DNA of 64,000 bases from Winogradskyella alexanderae (lineage in GTDB: Bacteria > Bacteroidota > Bacteroidia > Flavobacteriales > Flavobacteriaceae), in assembly GCF_020166335.1 (NCBI RefSeq), contig NZ_JAIUJR010000004.1:124001-188000 (forward strand). Direction: 5' to 3'. Below, one piece after another: positions 53,802 through 63,149 of the stretch. The stretch's first letter is position 1; every line of letters starts with the position of its first letter. Below the pieces are notes generated by a model that had not been told where the DNA came from, searched no databases, and saw nothing but the letters and a program-made list of their open reading frames with translations. A program made the position numbers and the translations under genes.

Positions 53802-54818
53802 TTAATAATTATTTGATTGCCCATATTGAATTTTAATAACTTCCTCAACAGGTTTATTTTGAGGCGTGAACATAAAATTAGCTTCACCACCTACCTTTTC
53901 ATGCTCAATATACCATTTCCAAATAAAACCACCTGCAAACCAATCTTCTTCCCAAAAGGTCTCATATAAAGCTTGCATGGTATTAACCTGTGCTTGCAAA
54001 TTTACATTATCCATTTTGCGATCTGCAACCCAGGGTTGTTTGCCTGCAAAATCAACACTGCGATAACCGTATTCTGTAAAAAGGACTTTCTTTTTATGGT
54101 ATTTAGCCAATGCCATTATTTCACTTTTGTGCTTTTGCCATCCCAATAAGCAGTCTTCAATACTTGGGGTTTTATTATCACTTACAGGAAAATAGGCATC
54201 AATGCCTATAAAATCAAGTTGGTCCCAAAATGGTGTGCGTCTATACTCATCCCAATTTGCTGCATAGGTAAGTTTACCCGTATAAACAGATCTTATTTCA
54301 TCAATAAGTGAACTCCAATATTTTGGTCTGTATTTAATAAATAATTCTAATTCCGTTCCAACGCAAAGAATCTCAGCATTTACGGTTTGTGCAAGATCCG
54401 CATAATCTAATATAAAACTGGAATATGACTTTTCTAAAATCTGCCAATCATCTTCATTCGTCATCATTATATTACCTGTAAACTCACCACGCCACACCCA
54501 AATCTGAGGTTTGATCATTACTTTGATTCCCTTCTTTTGCAATTCAAGTATGTACTGTTGTGCTCCAACTTTTGTTTCACCAAACCATTGTCTATCTGTA
54601 TTGTGAATAATATTAGGATTATCTAAACTTCTAATAAAACCAAAGGGCATAATGGCTGCGTAGTTAGCATTAACTTTTACCACTGGCTCTAAGTGTGTGC
54701 TATCAATCTTATGGGGTGCCGCAACAAAACTTACACCATTAATTTTCGCAGGTCTGTAACTACTTGCGGCGCAACCAACGAGTAAAAGGAACAAAATGAT
54801 GCCAACAATGCGCTTCAT
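53802..54818 (-). CDS. GH113-like TIM-barrel glycoside hydrolase, lipoprotein
   Basis: A 338-residue lipoprotein (lipobox LVGC, Cys16). The sequence follows the GH113-like TIM-barrel proteins: K-P-Q-I-W-V-W near 104, G-T-E-L-E near 154 (acid Glu156 or Glu158), F-I-G-I-D-A-Y-F near 203, and F-T-E-Y-G-Y with the likely nucleophile Glu249. Characterised GH113 enzymes are beta-mannanases, but many relatives have unknown substrates. It is divergent from the FAD oxidoreductase gene (97-base gap) and is followed directly by the phosphatase gene. Confidence 0.82.
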   Translation of the reverse strand: MKRIVGIILFLLLVGCAASSYRPAKINGVSFVAAPHKIDSTHLEPVVKVNANYAAIMPFGFIRSLDNPNIIHNTDRQWFGETKVGAQQYILELQKKGIKVMIKPQIWVWRGEFTGNIMMTNEDDWQILEKSYSSFILDYADLAQTVNAEILCVGTELELFIKYRPKYWSSLIDEIRSVYTGKLTYAANWDEYRRTPFWDQLDFIGIDAYFPVSDNKTPSIEDCLLGWQKHKSEIMALAKYHKKKVLFTEYGYRSVDFAGKQPWVADRKMDNVNLQAQVNTMQALYETFWEEDWFAGGFIWKWYIEHEKVGGEANFMFTPQNKPVEEVIKIQYGQSNNY

Positions 54819-54915
54819 AAATCTAAATATTGTCTAAATTTAAAGAAATTGAATTATGGCTGTAAAGGATTTAACAATTCCTTCGACTATATTTCTGCTA
54901 ACCATTCAAAACAAT

Positions 54916-56223
54916 ATGGAACACATCGTTATAATTGGAAATGGCATTTCTGGGGTTACACTGGCAAGGCATATCAGAAAATTATCCGATAAAAAAATTA
55001 CATTAATCTCTGGTGAAACTAAATATTTCTTTTCCCGAACGGCTTTAATGTATGTCTATATGGGACATATGAAATTTGAACATACACAACCTTATGAAAA
55101 CTGGTTTTGGAAGAAAAATAGAATTGAATTAAAGCTTGGTTATGTTAAATCTGTTCAGACAAAATCTAAAACACTCCATTTTAATTCTGGAGAAACTTTA
55201 CAATACGACAAACTTGTCATTGCAACTGGTAGTAAACCCAATAAATTTGGTTGGCCTGGCCAAGATTTGGATGGTGTTATGGGCATGTACCATAAACAAG
55301 ATTTAGAAAACCTAGAAATTTATGCGCCGAATAATGAAACTTGTAAGCGCGCTGTAATAGTTGGTGGTGGATTAATAGGTATTGAACTAGCTGAAATGCT
55401 AAATAGCAGAAGTATTCCGGTTACTTTTTTGGTTAGAGAGTCGAGTTTTTGGAATGGCGTATTACCAGAAGGTGAAAGTGCCATGATTAACAGACATATT
55501 ATAAATCATCATATTGATTTGAGATTGTCAACTAATCTCAGGGAAATAAATGCCGATGAAAACGGAAAAGTAAAATCTGTAATTATTCATGAAACCGGAG
55601 AGGAATTGGCATGTGATGTAGTAGGTTTGACTGCAGGTGTTTCACCAAATATTGATTTTCTACAAAATTCTGAAATTGAAACCGGTCGTGGTGTGAAGGT
55701 AAATCGCTATTTAGAAACTAATATCAAAGATGTTTACGCCATTGGTGACTGTGCTGAACAACATGAAGCCATTGGCAATAGAAGACCCATCGAGGCCGTA
55801 TGGTACACAGGAAGAATGATGGGCGAAACTTTAGCTCAAACCCTCTGTGGCAACCGTATTAAATATAACCCGGGTCATTGGTTTAATTCTGCCAAATTCA
55901 TGGACATAGAATATCAAACCTATGGTTGGGTTCATGGTAGTAAGGGAAGGCCAGAATATGAAACTCATTTTCATTGGAAACATAAAGATGATACCAAATG
56001 TGTCACCATAGCTTTTAATAAAAACACAAATGAATTTTTAGGTATCAACACCTTTGGCATACGTATGCGTCATGAAACTTTTGATAAATGGCTCACAGAA
56101 AAACGAGATGTTGATTATGTGATTAATCATCTTTCCGAAGCTAATTTTGATCCAGAGTTCTATGCTACGTTTGAAGAGCAGATACTAAAAGCATATTACC
56201 ACCAACTACAAACCGCCATCTAA
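54916..56223 (+). CDS. FAD/NAD(P)-dependent oxidoreductase
   Basis: About 435 residues from the ATG at 54916, chosen because the FAD-binding motif I-G-N-G-I-S-G-V-T then lies at residues 6-14 as usual; the upstream frame adds 20 atypical residues. A second dinucleotide motif (VVGGGLIGIELAEM, about 150) binds NAD(P)H, and the late F-A-I-G-D-C-A-E motif is typical of pyridine nucleotide-disulfide-type reductases, though no redox CxxC is seen near the FAD site. It overlaps the membrane polyferredoxin gene by 1 base (TAATG), suggesting the two form one electron-transfer unit. Confidence 0.88.
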   Translation: MEHIVIIGNGISGVTLARHIRKLSDKKITLISGETKYFFSRTALMYVYMGHMKFEHTQPYENWFWKKNRIELKLGYVKSVQTKSKTLHFNSGETLQYDKLVIATGSKPNKFGWPGQDLDGVMGMYHKQDLENLEIYAPNNETCKRAVIVGGGLIGIELAEMLNSRSIPVTFLVRESSFWNGVLPEGESAMINRHIINHHIDLRLSTNLREINADENGKVKSVIIHETGEELACDVVGLTAGVSPNIDFLQNSEIETGRGVKVNRYLETNIKDVYAIGDCAEQHEAIGNRRPIEAVWYTGRMMGETLAQTLCGNRIKYNPGHWFNSAKFMDIEYQTYGWVHGSKGRPEYETHFHWKHKDDTKCVTIAFNKNTNEFLGINTFGIRMRHETFDKWLTEKRDVDYVINHLSEANFDPEFYATFEEQILKAYYHQLQTAI

Positions 56224-57812
56224 TGAGCAATAAATTAAATCATAGTATGTCTTTGGCAAAGCCAGATGCACTCAAGATAACTATAACGCAAAAGGTTGCA
56301 TTAGGACTAGGCTTAGTAGGGCTTTTAATACTATCCTTGGCACTATTTAATGTAAATTTTCCTAACAAGTCTATTATTCTATGGCTTACACTAGGTGTAA
56401 TAACTATTGGTACTATTATTTATTCTAGAGGGGCATACCTCACTAAATTAGAAGGCATAAAAAATGATGGCACATGGTTTAAATCTATTTCCTCTAGAGG
56501 GTTTTGGGGTTGGTCAGCTGGTATACTTCTAACCGCATTTTACATTATACTATACTTCTACCCAGAGTATTTAGGACTTGGCAAAGACGGCGCAGAAAAT
56601 ACGGGTATTATTGGTTTATTTGATCCATTGAGCCAACTATTGAGTGGTAGAAATGCAAGTCAGTGGTTTGTATATGGCACCTTATATACACTTGCTATTT
56701 TAGCCTTTGGATACAAGTTTTTCTTGAAGTATAGACACAATCGCTACCAACAAGTCAGAACATTTTCGGTAATGTTTTTTCAATTGGCTTTCGCTTTTTT
56801 AATTCCAGAGTTCATGTATGTAATGAATAATGATCTTCCTTATTACGATATCAAAAGTATTTGGCCCCTTAATTATTACATATTTGATGAATGGTCAGTC
56901 AAAGGATTTCTGACAGCAGGCAATATTGGACTGGCATTATTGGTATTTGGCATACTCTCCATTTTTGTCATCACTCCGATTTTAACCTATAAATATGGTA
57001 AGCGTTGGTACTGCTCTTGGGTATGTGGTTGTGGTGGTTTAGCTGAAACTGCAGGAGATTCATTTAGACAACTATCCTCTAAAAAACTTACAGCTTGGAA
57101 GTTAGAACGCTGGTTAATTCACTCTGTACTCGTCTTTTCAATTGTAATGACCACAGCAATGATTTACACATATTTAGGATATAAAAGCAACGAATTTTGG
57201 TTAACAAGAGGTGTTTTTATCACTTCTGTAATTGCATTACTCACTGTTATTTTTATTGGCGTGATGGTGTTTAGGCACAAAGAATTCGGAAAAGATGCAA
57301 AATATGGTGCTATAGGCTATTTTGCTATAATTGCACTTTTACTAATCATGCATTTTACGGGTACTACAGATCAGCTTTTTTTCATAAAATCAGGAAGTCT
57401 ACGATCTGCATACGGAATTTATATAGGTTCTATTTTTTCGGGCGTTATCGGAACAGGATTCTATCCTATACTAGGTAATAGAGTATGGTGTAGATTTGGG
57501 TGTCCAATGGCAGCAATTCTAGGCTTTCAACAACGCTTGTTTTCAAAATTCAGAATAACTACCAATGGTGGCCAATGTATCTCTTGTGGTAATTGCTCTA
57601 CCTATTGTGAAATGGGAATTGATGTAAGAGCGTATGCCCAAAAAGGTGAAAACATAGTAAGATCAAGTTGTGTTGGCTGCGGTATTTGTGCTGCGGTCTG
57701 TCCTCGTGGTGTTCTAAAGTTGGAAAATGATAGCATGAAAGGACGCATTAATACGAATGAAATACTATTGGGCAATGATGTAGATCTTATGAAATTAGTG
57801 AATGAGAAGTAA
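56223..57812 (+). CDS. membrane-bound 4Fe-4S polyferredoxin (NapH/NosR-like)
   Basis: A 529-residue inner-membrane protein with about 8-9 hydrophobic segments. Conserved cysteine motifs of the NapH/NosR group are visible: W-Y-C-S-W-V-C-G-C-G-G near residue 266, W-C-R-F-G-C-P near 424, and two ferredoxin motifs at the C-terminus (C-I-S-C-G-N-C-S-T-Y-C and C-V-G-C-G-I-C-A-A-V-C-P). It probably moves electrons between the quinone pool and a soluble partner, here the FAD oxidoreductase encoded just upstream with a 1-base overlap. No nitrous-oxide or nitrate reductase gene is nearby. Confidence 0.9.
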   Translation: MSNKLNHSMSLAKPDALKITITQKVALGLGLVGLLILSLALFNVNFPNKSIILWLTLGVITIGTIIYSRGAYLTKLEGIKNDGTWFKSISSRGFWGWSAGILLTAFYIILYFYPEYLGLGKDGAENTGIIGLFDPLSQLLSGRNASQWFVYGTLYTLAILAFGYKFFLKYRHNRYQQVRTFSVMFFQLAFAFLIPEFMYVMNNDLPYYDIKSIWPLNYYIFDEWSVKGFLTAGNIGLALLVFGILSIFVITPILTYKYGKRWYCSWVCGCGGLAETAGDSFRQLSSKKLTAWKLERWLIHSVLVFSIVMTTAMIYTYLGYKSNEFWLTRGVFITSVIALLTVIFIGVMVFRHKEFGKDAKYGAIGYFAIIALLLIMHFTGTTDQLFFIKSGSLRSAYGIYIGSIFSGVIGTGFYPILGNRVWCRFGCPMAAILGFQQRLFSKFRITTNGGQCISCGNCSTYCEMGIDVRAYAQKGENIVRSSCVGCGICAAVCPRGVLKLENDSMKGRINTNEILLGNDVDLMKLVNEK

Positions 57813-57845
57813 GATATTGTATTTTTGCGCATTCAAAACTAATTA

Positions 57846-58535
57846 ATGTCCATAATTAAAGTCATCATTCCTGCATTTAACGAACAGGATTCTATTCAAC
57901 ATGTTATAAATGACATTCCTGATATTGTAGATGAAATTATTGTTGTTAGTAATAACTCTACAGATAATACCGAAAAAAATGCTCAGCAAGCAGGAGCCAC
58001 AGTTTTAGTCGAAAGACAAAAAGGTTATGGTTACGCCTGTTTAAAAGGAATGGAATATATAGCTAATAAAGCGATAAAACCAGATATTATCGTTTTTCTG
58101 GATGGCGATTACAGTGATTATCCTGAAGAGCTTCTTAAAATAGTAGCTCCAATCTTGAAAGGCAATATCGATTTCGTTATAGGTGCAAGAGTCAAGGAAC
58201 TACGTGAAAAAGGTGCAATGACCTTTCCCCAAATTTTTGGCAATTGGCTTGCTACGAGCTTAATGCGTTTGTTTTTTGGCTCTACTTTTACAGATTTAGG
58301 ACCCTTTAGAGCCATAAAATATGATGAGCTTTTAGGTCTAAAAATGGAAGATAAAACCTATGGGTGGACGGTTGAGATGCAACTAAAGGTTTTGAGGCAA
58401 AAGCTCTCTTACGAGGAAATTCCTGTGAACTATCGCAATAGAATAGGTGTCTCAAAAGTTTCAGGAACCGTAAAAGGTGCTATATTTGCAGGCATAAAAA
58501 TCCTTTCATGGATTTTTAAATACAGTTTTAAGTGA
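57846..58535 (+). CDS. GT2 glycosyltransferase, DPM1/DPG-like
   Basis: A 229-residue GT-A glycosyltransferase: VIIPAFNEQDSI near residue 6, VVSNNSTDNT near 34, the metal site FLDGDYSDYP near 88, and L-G-P-F-R-A-I near 150 followed by the W-T-V-E-M-Q segment. This is the layout of dolichyl/undecaprenyl-phosphate mannosyl- or glucosyl-transferases, which load a sugar onto a lipid carrier. It follows the polyferredoxin gene by 33 bases and overlaps the next glycosyltransferase gene by 4 bases. The donor sugar is unknown. Confidence 0.9.
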   Translation: MSIIKVIIPAFNEQDSIQHVINDIPDIVDEIIVVSNNSTDNTEKNAQQAGATVLVERQKGYGYACLKGMEYIANKAIKPDIIVFLDGDYSDYPEELLKIVAPILKGNIDFVIGARVKELREKGAMTFPQIFGNWLATSLMRLFFGSTFTDLGPFRAIKYDELLGLKMEDKTYGWTVEMQLKVLRQKLSYEEIPVNYRNRIGVSKVSGTVKGAIFAGIKILSWIFKYSFK

Positions 58536-60025
58536 TTTATTTACAATATTTCATAATCATAATATACACTATTGCAATTGTCCTAATTTTCTTATACTCA
58601 CTGGCACAATTGAACCTGTTATTTAATTACTTATCCTCGAGACGAAAAAGGGAAGATTGTGAAAAGTTTGATTTGGACAATCCTGATGAAGTGCCAAATG
58701 TAACCATACAACTGCCTGTATTTAACGAGATGTATGTTATGGAGCGTTTATTGGATAACATTGCACTTATTGAATATCCAAAAGACAAATTGGAAATCCA
58801 GGTTTTAGATGATTCTACAGATGAAACTGTTCATTCTACAAAAGAACATGTTGAAAAACTTGCTTCTATAGGATTAGACATTAAGCATATCACCAGAAGC
58901 AATAGAAAAGGTTTTAAAGCCGGAGCATTAAAAGAAGGTTTAAAGATTGCGAAAGGAGAATTTATAGCCATTTTTGATGCAGATTTTTTACCTCAGCCTA
59001 ACTGGCTCAAAAGAACGATCCCTTATTTTAAGAATGAAGAAATTGGTGTTGTTCAAACACGTTGGGGACATATCAACAGAAATTATTCGTTACTAACCAA
59101 AATACAAGCATTTGCCTTAGATGCACACTTTACCCTCGAACAAGTGGGGAGAAATTCGAAAGGCCATTTTATTAATTTTAATGGAACTGCCGGAGTGTGG
59201 CGAAAAACATGTATTGAAGATGCTGGTAACTGGGAAGGAGATACACTAACTGAAGATTTAGATTTAAGTTATAGAGCACAGCTCAAAAAATGGAAGTTCA
59301 AATATCTTGAGAATGTTGAGACACCTGCAGAATTACCTATTGTAATCAGTGCAGCCCGATCTCAACAATTTCGTTGGAATAAAGGTGGTGCCGAAAACTT
59401 TAGGAAAATGCTATGGCGAGTTATCAAATCAAAAAATATCTCTACCAAGACCAAGGTTCACGGCTTATTGCACTTACTTAATAGCTCTATGTTCTTGAGC
59501 ATTTTTGTTGTTGCCGTTTTAAGTATTCCAATGCTTTATATTAAAAACGAATATGCACATCTACGAGACTATTTTTATGTGATGAGTTTCTTTGTTATTA
59601 GTACCATCATTTTCTTTGTGTGCTACTGGTTTATGTACCGAAACATATATGGTAGTGGCTTTAAAAAGTTCTTTGGCTATATAGGCATGTTTTTTACCTT
59701 CTTCTCCATTGCTATGGGATTTTCTTTGCACAACTCTATAGCTGTAATAGAAGGCCATGTTGGAAAAAAGAGCGAGTTTGTAAGAACACCTAAATTTAAT
59801 ATTAAAAGATTCAAAGACAATTGGAAAACCAATAAATACCTTAGAAAATCAGTTTCTAAAAATGTCATTCTAGAAGGCTTATTAATGCTTTACTTTGGGT
59901 TTGGTCTTTATAGCGCTTTTATAGTAGGAGATCAAGGGGGAGATTTTGGTCTGTTTCCGTTTCATCTTATGTTGTTTATCGGTTTTGGCTATGTCTTTTT
60001 TAAGTCCATTGGTTCTAAAGTTTAG
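58532..60025 (+). CDS. GT2 glycosyltransferase, cellulose-synthase/glucomannan-synthase-like
   Basis: A 497-residue membrane glycosyltransferase starting at GTG (58532), overlapping the preceding stop. There is one N-terminal helix, then a GT-A domain with LDDSTDET, DADFLPQPNW, T-E-D-L-D-L-S-Y-R-A and the Q-x-x-R-W signature (Q-Q-F-R-W-N-K-G) that marks processive-type enzymes, and then several C-terminal helices. The similarity is to CslA/BcsA-like beta-glycan or glycolipid synthases. Being next to two other lipid-sugar type transferases, it may build a glycolipid or short glycan rather than a polysaccharide. Confidence 0.9.
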   Translation: MIYLQYFIIIIYTIAIVLIFLYSLAQLNLLFNYLSSRRKREDCEKFDLDNPDEVPNVTIQLPVFNEMYVMERLLDNIALIEYPKDKLEIQVLDDSTDETVHSTKEHVEKLASIGLDIKHITRSNRKGFKAGALKEGLKIAKGEFIAIFDADFLPQPNWLKRTIPYFKNEEIGVVQTRWGHINRNYSLLTKIQAFALDAHFTLEQVGRNSKGHFINFNGTAGVWRKTCIEDAGNWEGDTLTEDLDLSYRAQLKKWKFKYLENVETPAELPIVISAARSQQFRWNKGGAENFRKMLWRVIKSKNISTKTKVHGLLHLLNSSMFLSIFVVAVLSIPMLYIKNEYAHLRDYFYVMSFFVISTIIFFVCYWFMYRNIYGSGFKKFFGYIGMFFTFFSIAMGFSLHNSIAVIEGHVGKKSEFVRTPKFNIKRFKDNWKTNKYLRKSVSKNVILEGLLMLYFGFGLYSAFIVGDQGGDFGLFPFHLMLFIGFGYVFFKSIGSKV

Positions 60026-60119
60026 GCTCGTTTTTAAGAACGAATAACAATTCTGTTAATCAAATATCTTTTATTAAACCACTGCATGCAGCGCAACAAA
60101 TAATTCTATCTTTGAATGT

Positions 60120-61487
60120 ATGCTCGGGATAAATAACATTATTAGATATAAAAAGCTACCCCTTTTATTTATTCTATTAAGCATTGTGCTTTATTTCCTT
60201 TTTGCGTATGACTTACTTAGAACAGATACGTCTAAACTCACTTTTCTATACTCAGGTCTGTTTGTTTGTGCATATGTGCTTATTAAGACTACAGGTTTTC
60301 ATTTTAGATTTTTAGTCTTCGCTTCACTATTATTCAGACTCGTTTTTTTATTGGCAATACCAAATTTATCTCAAGACTTTTATCGCTTTATTTGGGACGG
60401 TCATTTATTATTATCAGGACTTAATCCCTATTTGTCTACTCCAAATACTTTAATGGAAAACGGGCTGCTAACCGATTTCCCAAACAAGGCCGAACTATTT
60501 AGTAAAATGGGTGAGTTGAGCGCATCAAATTTTAGTAATTATCCACCAATAAACCAGTGGTGTTTTGCCTTGGCCAATCTGTTTCCAGGCAAGAGCATTT
60601 TAAGTAGCGTTATTGGTCTAAGATTGATAATTATTTCTGCGGATTTAGGTACATTATATTATGGGAAGAAACTACTTGAGAAATTAAGGATGCCTGCAAA
60701 TCGAATCTTCTGGTACATTCTAAATCCTTTTATAATAATAGAACTAACGGGTAATCTTCACTTTGAAGGTGTCATGGTGTTCTTTTTGGTTCTTAGTTTA
60801 TACTTCCTCTCTTGTAACCGTAAAATAATATCTGCAATTGTAATTGCGCTTTCAATTTCAGTTAAATTGATTCCGCTTATGTTCTTACCTCTCTTTTTTA
60901 AGTGGTTTAAAAAGCAAAACGGCAAGCTAGATTTTGCAATACTTGGAAAATATTATGCTATAGTTGGAACGACTTTATTCGTTGTTTTCATCCCTTTTAT
61001 TTCAGCAGAATTCATAAGCAACTACTCTGAAACCATTGGACTATGGTTTGGAAATTTTGAATTCAATGCTAGCGTATATTATCTACTCAGGGAAGTTGGT
61101 TACGCTATAACTGGCTACAATGAAATTGCCATGATTTCTAAAATCCTACCAATTATCTCGGTACTAATAATTCTTGGATTAACGTTCTTAAAAAAGAATG
61201 ATACGTTGCAAGCCTTAGCATCTTCAATGCTACTGGCTCTTAGTTGCTATTTGTTCTTGAGTACAACGGTACACCCTTGGTATATAACAACCTTAATGGC
61301 TTTATGTATTTTTACAAACTATAAATTTCCTCTGGTTTGGTCGTTCATTATTGTATTAAGTTACTTTGCATATGCAAATCCCGATTACAAGGAAAATTTA
61401 TGGATAATTTTACTGCAATATTTGGTTGTATTTACAGCTTTCATTTTAGAACTGATTAAAAAAAAGACCCTTATTAAACCCATTTAA
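60120..61487 (+). CDS. multi-spanning GT-C mannosyltransferase-like protein
   Basis: A 455-residue integral membrane protein with about 11-12 hydrophobic helices. The early loop Q-D-F-Y-R-F-I-W-D-G-H-L-L-L-S-G-L-N-P-Y (around residue 94) is the acidic catalytic motif typical of bacterial GT-C enzymes of the GT87/mannosyltransferase type that use polyprenyl-phosphate sugars; I-S-V-K-L-I-P-L-M-F-L-P near 235 is also typical. It would use the lipid-linked sugar made by the DPM1-like enzyme encoded upstream. It lies 94 bases after the cellulose-synthase-like gene and ends in a hairpin. Confidence 0.85.
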   Translation: MLGINNIIRYKKLPLLFILLSIVLYFLFAYDLLRTDTSKLTFLYSGLFVCAYVLIKTTGFHFRFLVFASLLFRLVFLLAIPNLSQDFYRFIWDGHLLLSGLNPYLSTPNTLMENGLLTDFPNKAELFSKMGELSASNFSNYPPINQWCFALANLFPGKSILSSVIGLRLIIISADLGTLYYGKKLLEKLRMPANRIFWYILNPFIIIELTGNLHFEGVMVFFLVLSLYFLSCNRKIISAIVIALSISVKLIPLMFLPLFFKWFKKQNGKLDFAILGKYYAIVGTTLFVVFIPFISAEFISNYSETIGLWFGNFEFNASVYYLLREVGYAITGYNEIAMISKILPIISVLIILGLTFLKKNDTLQALASSMLLALSCYLFLSTTVHPWYITTLMALCIFTNYKFPLVWSFIIVLSYFAYANPDYKENLWIILLQYLVVFTAFILELIKKKTLIKPI

Positions 61488-61496
61488 TAAAGGTCT
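61465..61496 (-). terminator. terminator at the end of the 61517-61870 gene
   Basis: A 14-base stem with one mismatch (61465-61478 with 61483-61496; AGACC...TTTATTAAA type) and a 4-base loop. On the minus strand it ends in a long T-run, so it should stop the minus-strand gene beginning at 61870. It overlaps the end of the plus-strand mannosyltransferase-like gene; in that direction the T-run is poor. Confidence 0.7.
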
Positions 61497-61516
61497 CAGT
61501 AATAATAATTACAATT

Positions 61517-61870
61517 TTATTTTTTTACCAGCTTTACAATGGTATATTTTTCGTAGGATTCCCCATACTCTTCATCATCTAATTCTTCGAGCTCTTCAAT
61601 CTCATATGTAATTTCAAATTTCTTACCTACGAGATTTGTTGATTTTAAATCAAATTCTTTTAAGACTGCTTCTAAGACTTCCGAAAAATACATAACGCTC
61701 TCCGTTTCGGATTCCTTATCTATAACTAAAAAGCTGTAACCGTCTTCTTCATCATATCCGTCAAAAATACCTTCAATAACCTCTTTTTGTATGTCTTGCG
61801 GATTTAAAATATCACTTTTATTACTTGGCAATAATGAAAATAAAGCTAGTATTATATGAATTGTTTTCAT
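61517..61870 (-). CDS. small secreted acidic protein of unknown function
   Basis: 117 residues with a likely signal peptide (hydrophobic 5-15). The mature part is strongly acidic (E-E-L-E-E-L-D-D-E-E-Y-G-E near 92-104) with beta-strand-like segments and a final K-Y-T-I-V-K-L-V-K-K. I do not recognise the family. It is a single gene with its own terminator and about 165 bases of free sequence upstream, so it is probably regulated alone. Confidence 0.65.
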   Translation of the reverse strand: MKTIHIILALFSLLPSNKSDILNPQDIQKEVIEGIFDGYDEEDGYSFLVIDKESETESVMYFSEVLEAVLKEFDLKSTNLVGKKFEITYEIEELEELDDEEYGESYEKYTIVKLVKK

Positions 61871-62035
61871 TTTAATATGTTTTAGATTGTTACTAAGTTA
61901 TCTGCTAAAAACCTAATCTATACGTTTTGTGCAGGTTCAGTTTATTTAATGGGATTATCGCCACCTAGAGCCCATATTCCCTTATGATTCAATATTTTTT
62001 AAAATCATCTGTGGCCTGCTTTCCTTCTTTTTTTT

Positions 62036-62812
62036 CTAAATAAATTTTAAAATGAACATGTCTACAACTTCCACAAGAATTAGAATAATAATAATCCATT
62101 CTAAACGACTACTTTCGCTATGATCCATAATGTCCTTGAACAGTTCTAAGTTCTCTTTGATAATTTCTATTCTGTCATGGATATAGTGATAACGATCCTT
62201 TAAATCGAAGGTCTTTTTTAGTTCTGAATTTAACCTATTTAACTTTTCATCTTCCCAGGTGATCTCTGGCGAATCGAATATATAAAGGTTTTCAGAAATC
62301 CTGTTTTTAATATTAAGAGTCTTGCCAATAAACCGTTTCAGTTTATGACCTGAAATATCTAATTTGCCTTTTCTTTCCAGATAATTTGTGTGAGTATTTG
62401 TTTCTTGCAATAAATTTTCCGTTAGCTCTGCATATCTATTCAAGGCTACAGATTGTGAAGCGTTTAGCATGACAAGTCTCAACATTACTTCATCTAGCTT
62501 AGGCAAGACTACTTTGTTGAAACCAACTTCTAAAACATCTTTCTTAACTTCAACATCCAGCTTTTCAGAAATTTTATCTAATATATAGTTTCGGCAAATT
62601 GGCTTTAGTAGTAAAAATTGAGCTTCAATCTCCTTTTGGGAGAGATTAAAGCAACAAATCATTCCATATTGAAATATGTAAATAAACTTGTCAGTATCTA
62701 ACTTATAAAACAACTCATCACTATCACCAAATAACAGTGAACCGTTAAATATGCCTTTACTTTTTTTGAGGTCTATGTGAGTTGCAATCTGATAAGCAAT
62801 TGCTTTAGACAT
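62036..62812 (-). CDS. RMD1/DUF155 family protein
   Basis: A 258-residue protein of the RMD1/YagE-like DUF155 family, known from yeast mitochondria (Rmd1, Rmd8) and widespread in bacteria. The pattern is an N-terminal beta-rich part (Y-I-F-Q-Y-G-M-I-C-C-F near 44), a long helical part (A-S-Q-S-V-A-L-N-R-Y-A-E-L-T near 118 and R-Y-H-Y-I-H-D-R-I-E-I-I-K-E-N-L-E near 206-222), and one C-terminal membrane helix (I-I-I-I-L-I-L-V-E-V-V-D-M-F-I). Function in bacteria is not established. It starts at TAATG overlapping the acidic protein gene by 1 base. Confidence 0.85.
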   Translation of the reverse strand: MSKAIAYQIATHIDLKKSKGIFNGSLLFGDSDELFYKLDTDKFIYIFQYGMICCFNLSQKEIEAQFLLLKPICRNYILDKISEKLDVEVKKDVLEVGFNKVVLPKLDEVMLRLVMLNASQSVALNRYAELTENLLQETNTHTNYLERKGKLDISGHKLKRFIGKTLNIKNRISENLYIFDSPEITWEDEKLNRLNSELKKTFDLKDRYHYIHDRIEIIKENLELFKDIMDHSESSRLEWIIIILILVEVVDMFILKFI

Positions 62813-63135
62813 TAATCGTCATCGGTGTCTTCATCTGCTTGCAACTCCGGATCTTGCACTGCTTCAGGATCGTCGCTATCATAATCTTCATAGTCATCCT
62901 CATCATAATTTTCCATTGTTGCGGCAAGTTTAGTACTGACCTTTACAAGATATTTAGTATCTTCTGTTGTAACCTCAACAGCTTCAACTAGCTCATTTTT
63001 TGCATTCCTAAAGGTTATGATATGATCGTCATCATAGCCATCAGGATATTTGTCAACGAGTAATGCTAAAATTTCAGGAGTAAGCTTCTTAAAGTCTACT
63101 ATTACGCGTTTTAAGTGTTGATCTTTTCTGTTCAT
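62812..63135 (-). CDS. small acidic-tailed protein of unknown function
   Basis: 107 residues. The N-terminal 70 residues look folded (V-I-V-D-F-K-K-L-T-P-E-I-L-A-L-L-V-D-K-Y-P-D-G-Y); the last 35 are almost all Asp/Glu (Y-D-E-D-D-Y-E-D-Y-D-S-D-D-P-E). Proteins of this shape occur widely in Flavobacteria, usually next to a deoxyhypusine-synthase-like gene, but have no known function. It lies 14 bases after the DHS-like gene and overlaps the RMD1 gene by 1 base. Confidence 0.7.
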   Translation of the reverse strand: MNRKDQHLKRVIVDFKKLTPEILALLVDKYPDGYDDDHIITFRNAKNELVEAVEVTTEDTKYLVKVSTKLAATMENYDEDDYEDYDSDDPEAVQDPELQADEDTDDD

Positions 63136-63149
63136 CGTGTTAGGCTGAT

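Noticed and set aside
56223..57812. NosR/NapH of denitrification
   Set aside because: Cysteine motifs are similar, but there is no nosZ, napA or other denitrification gene in the window and the partner is an FAD reductase.
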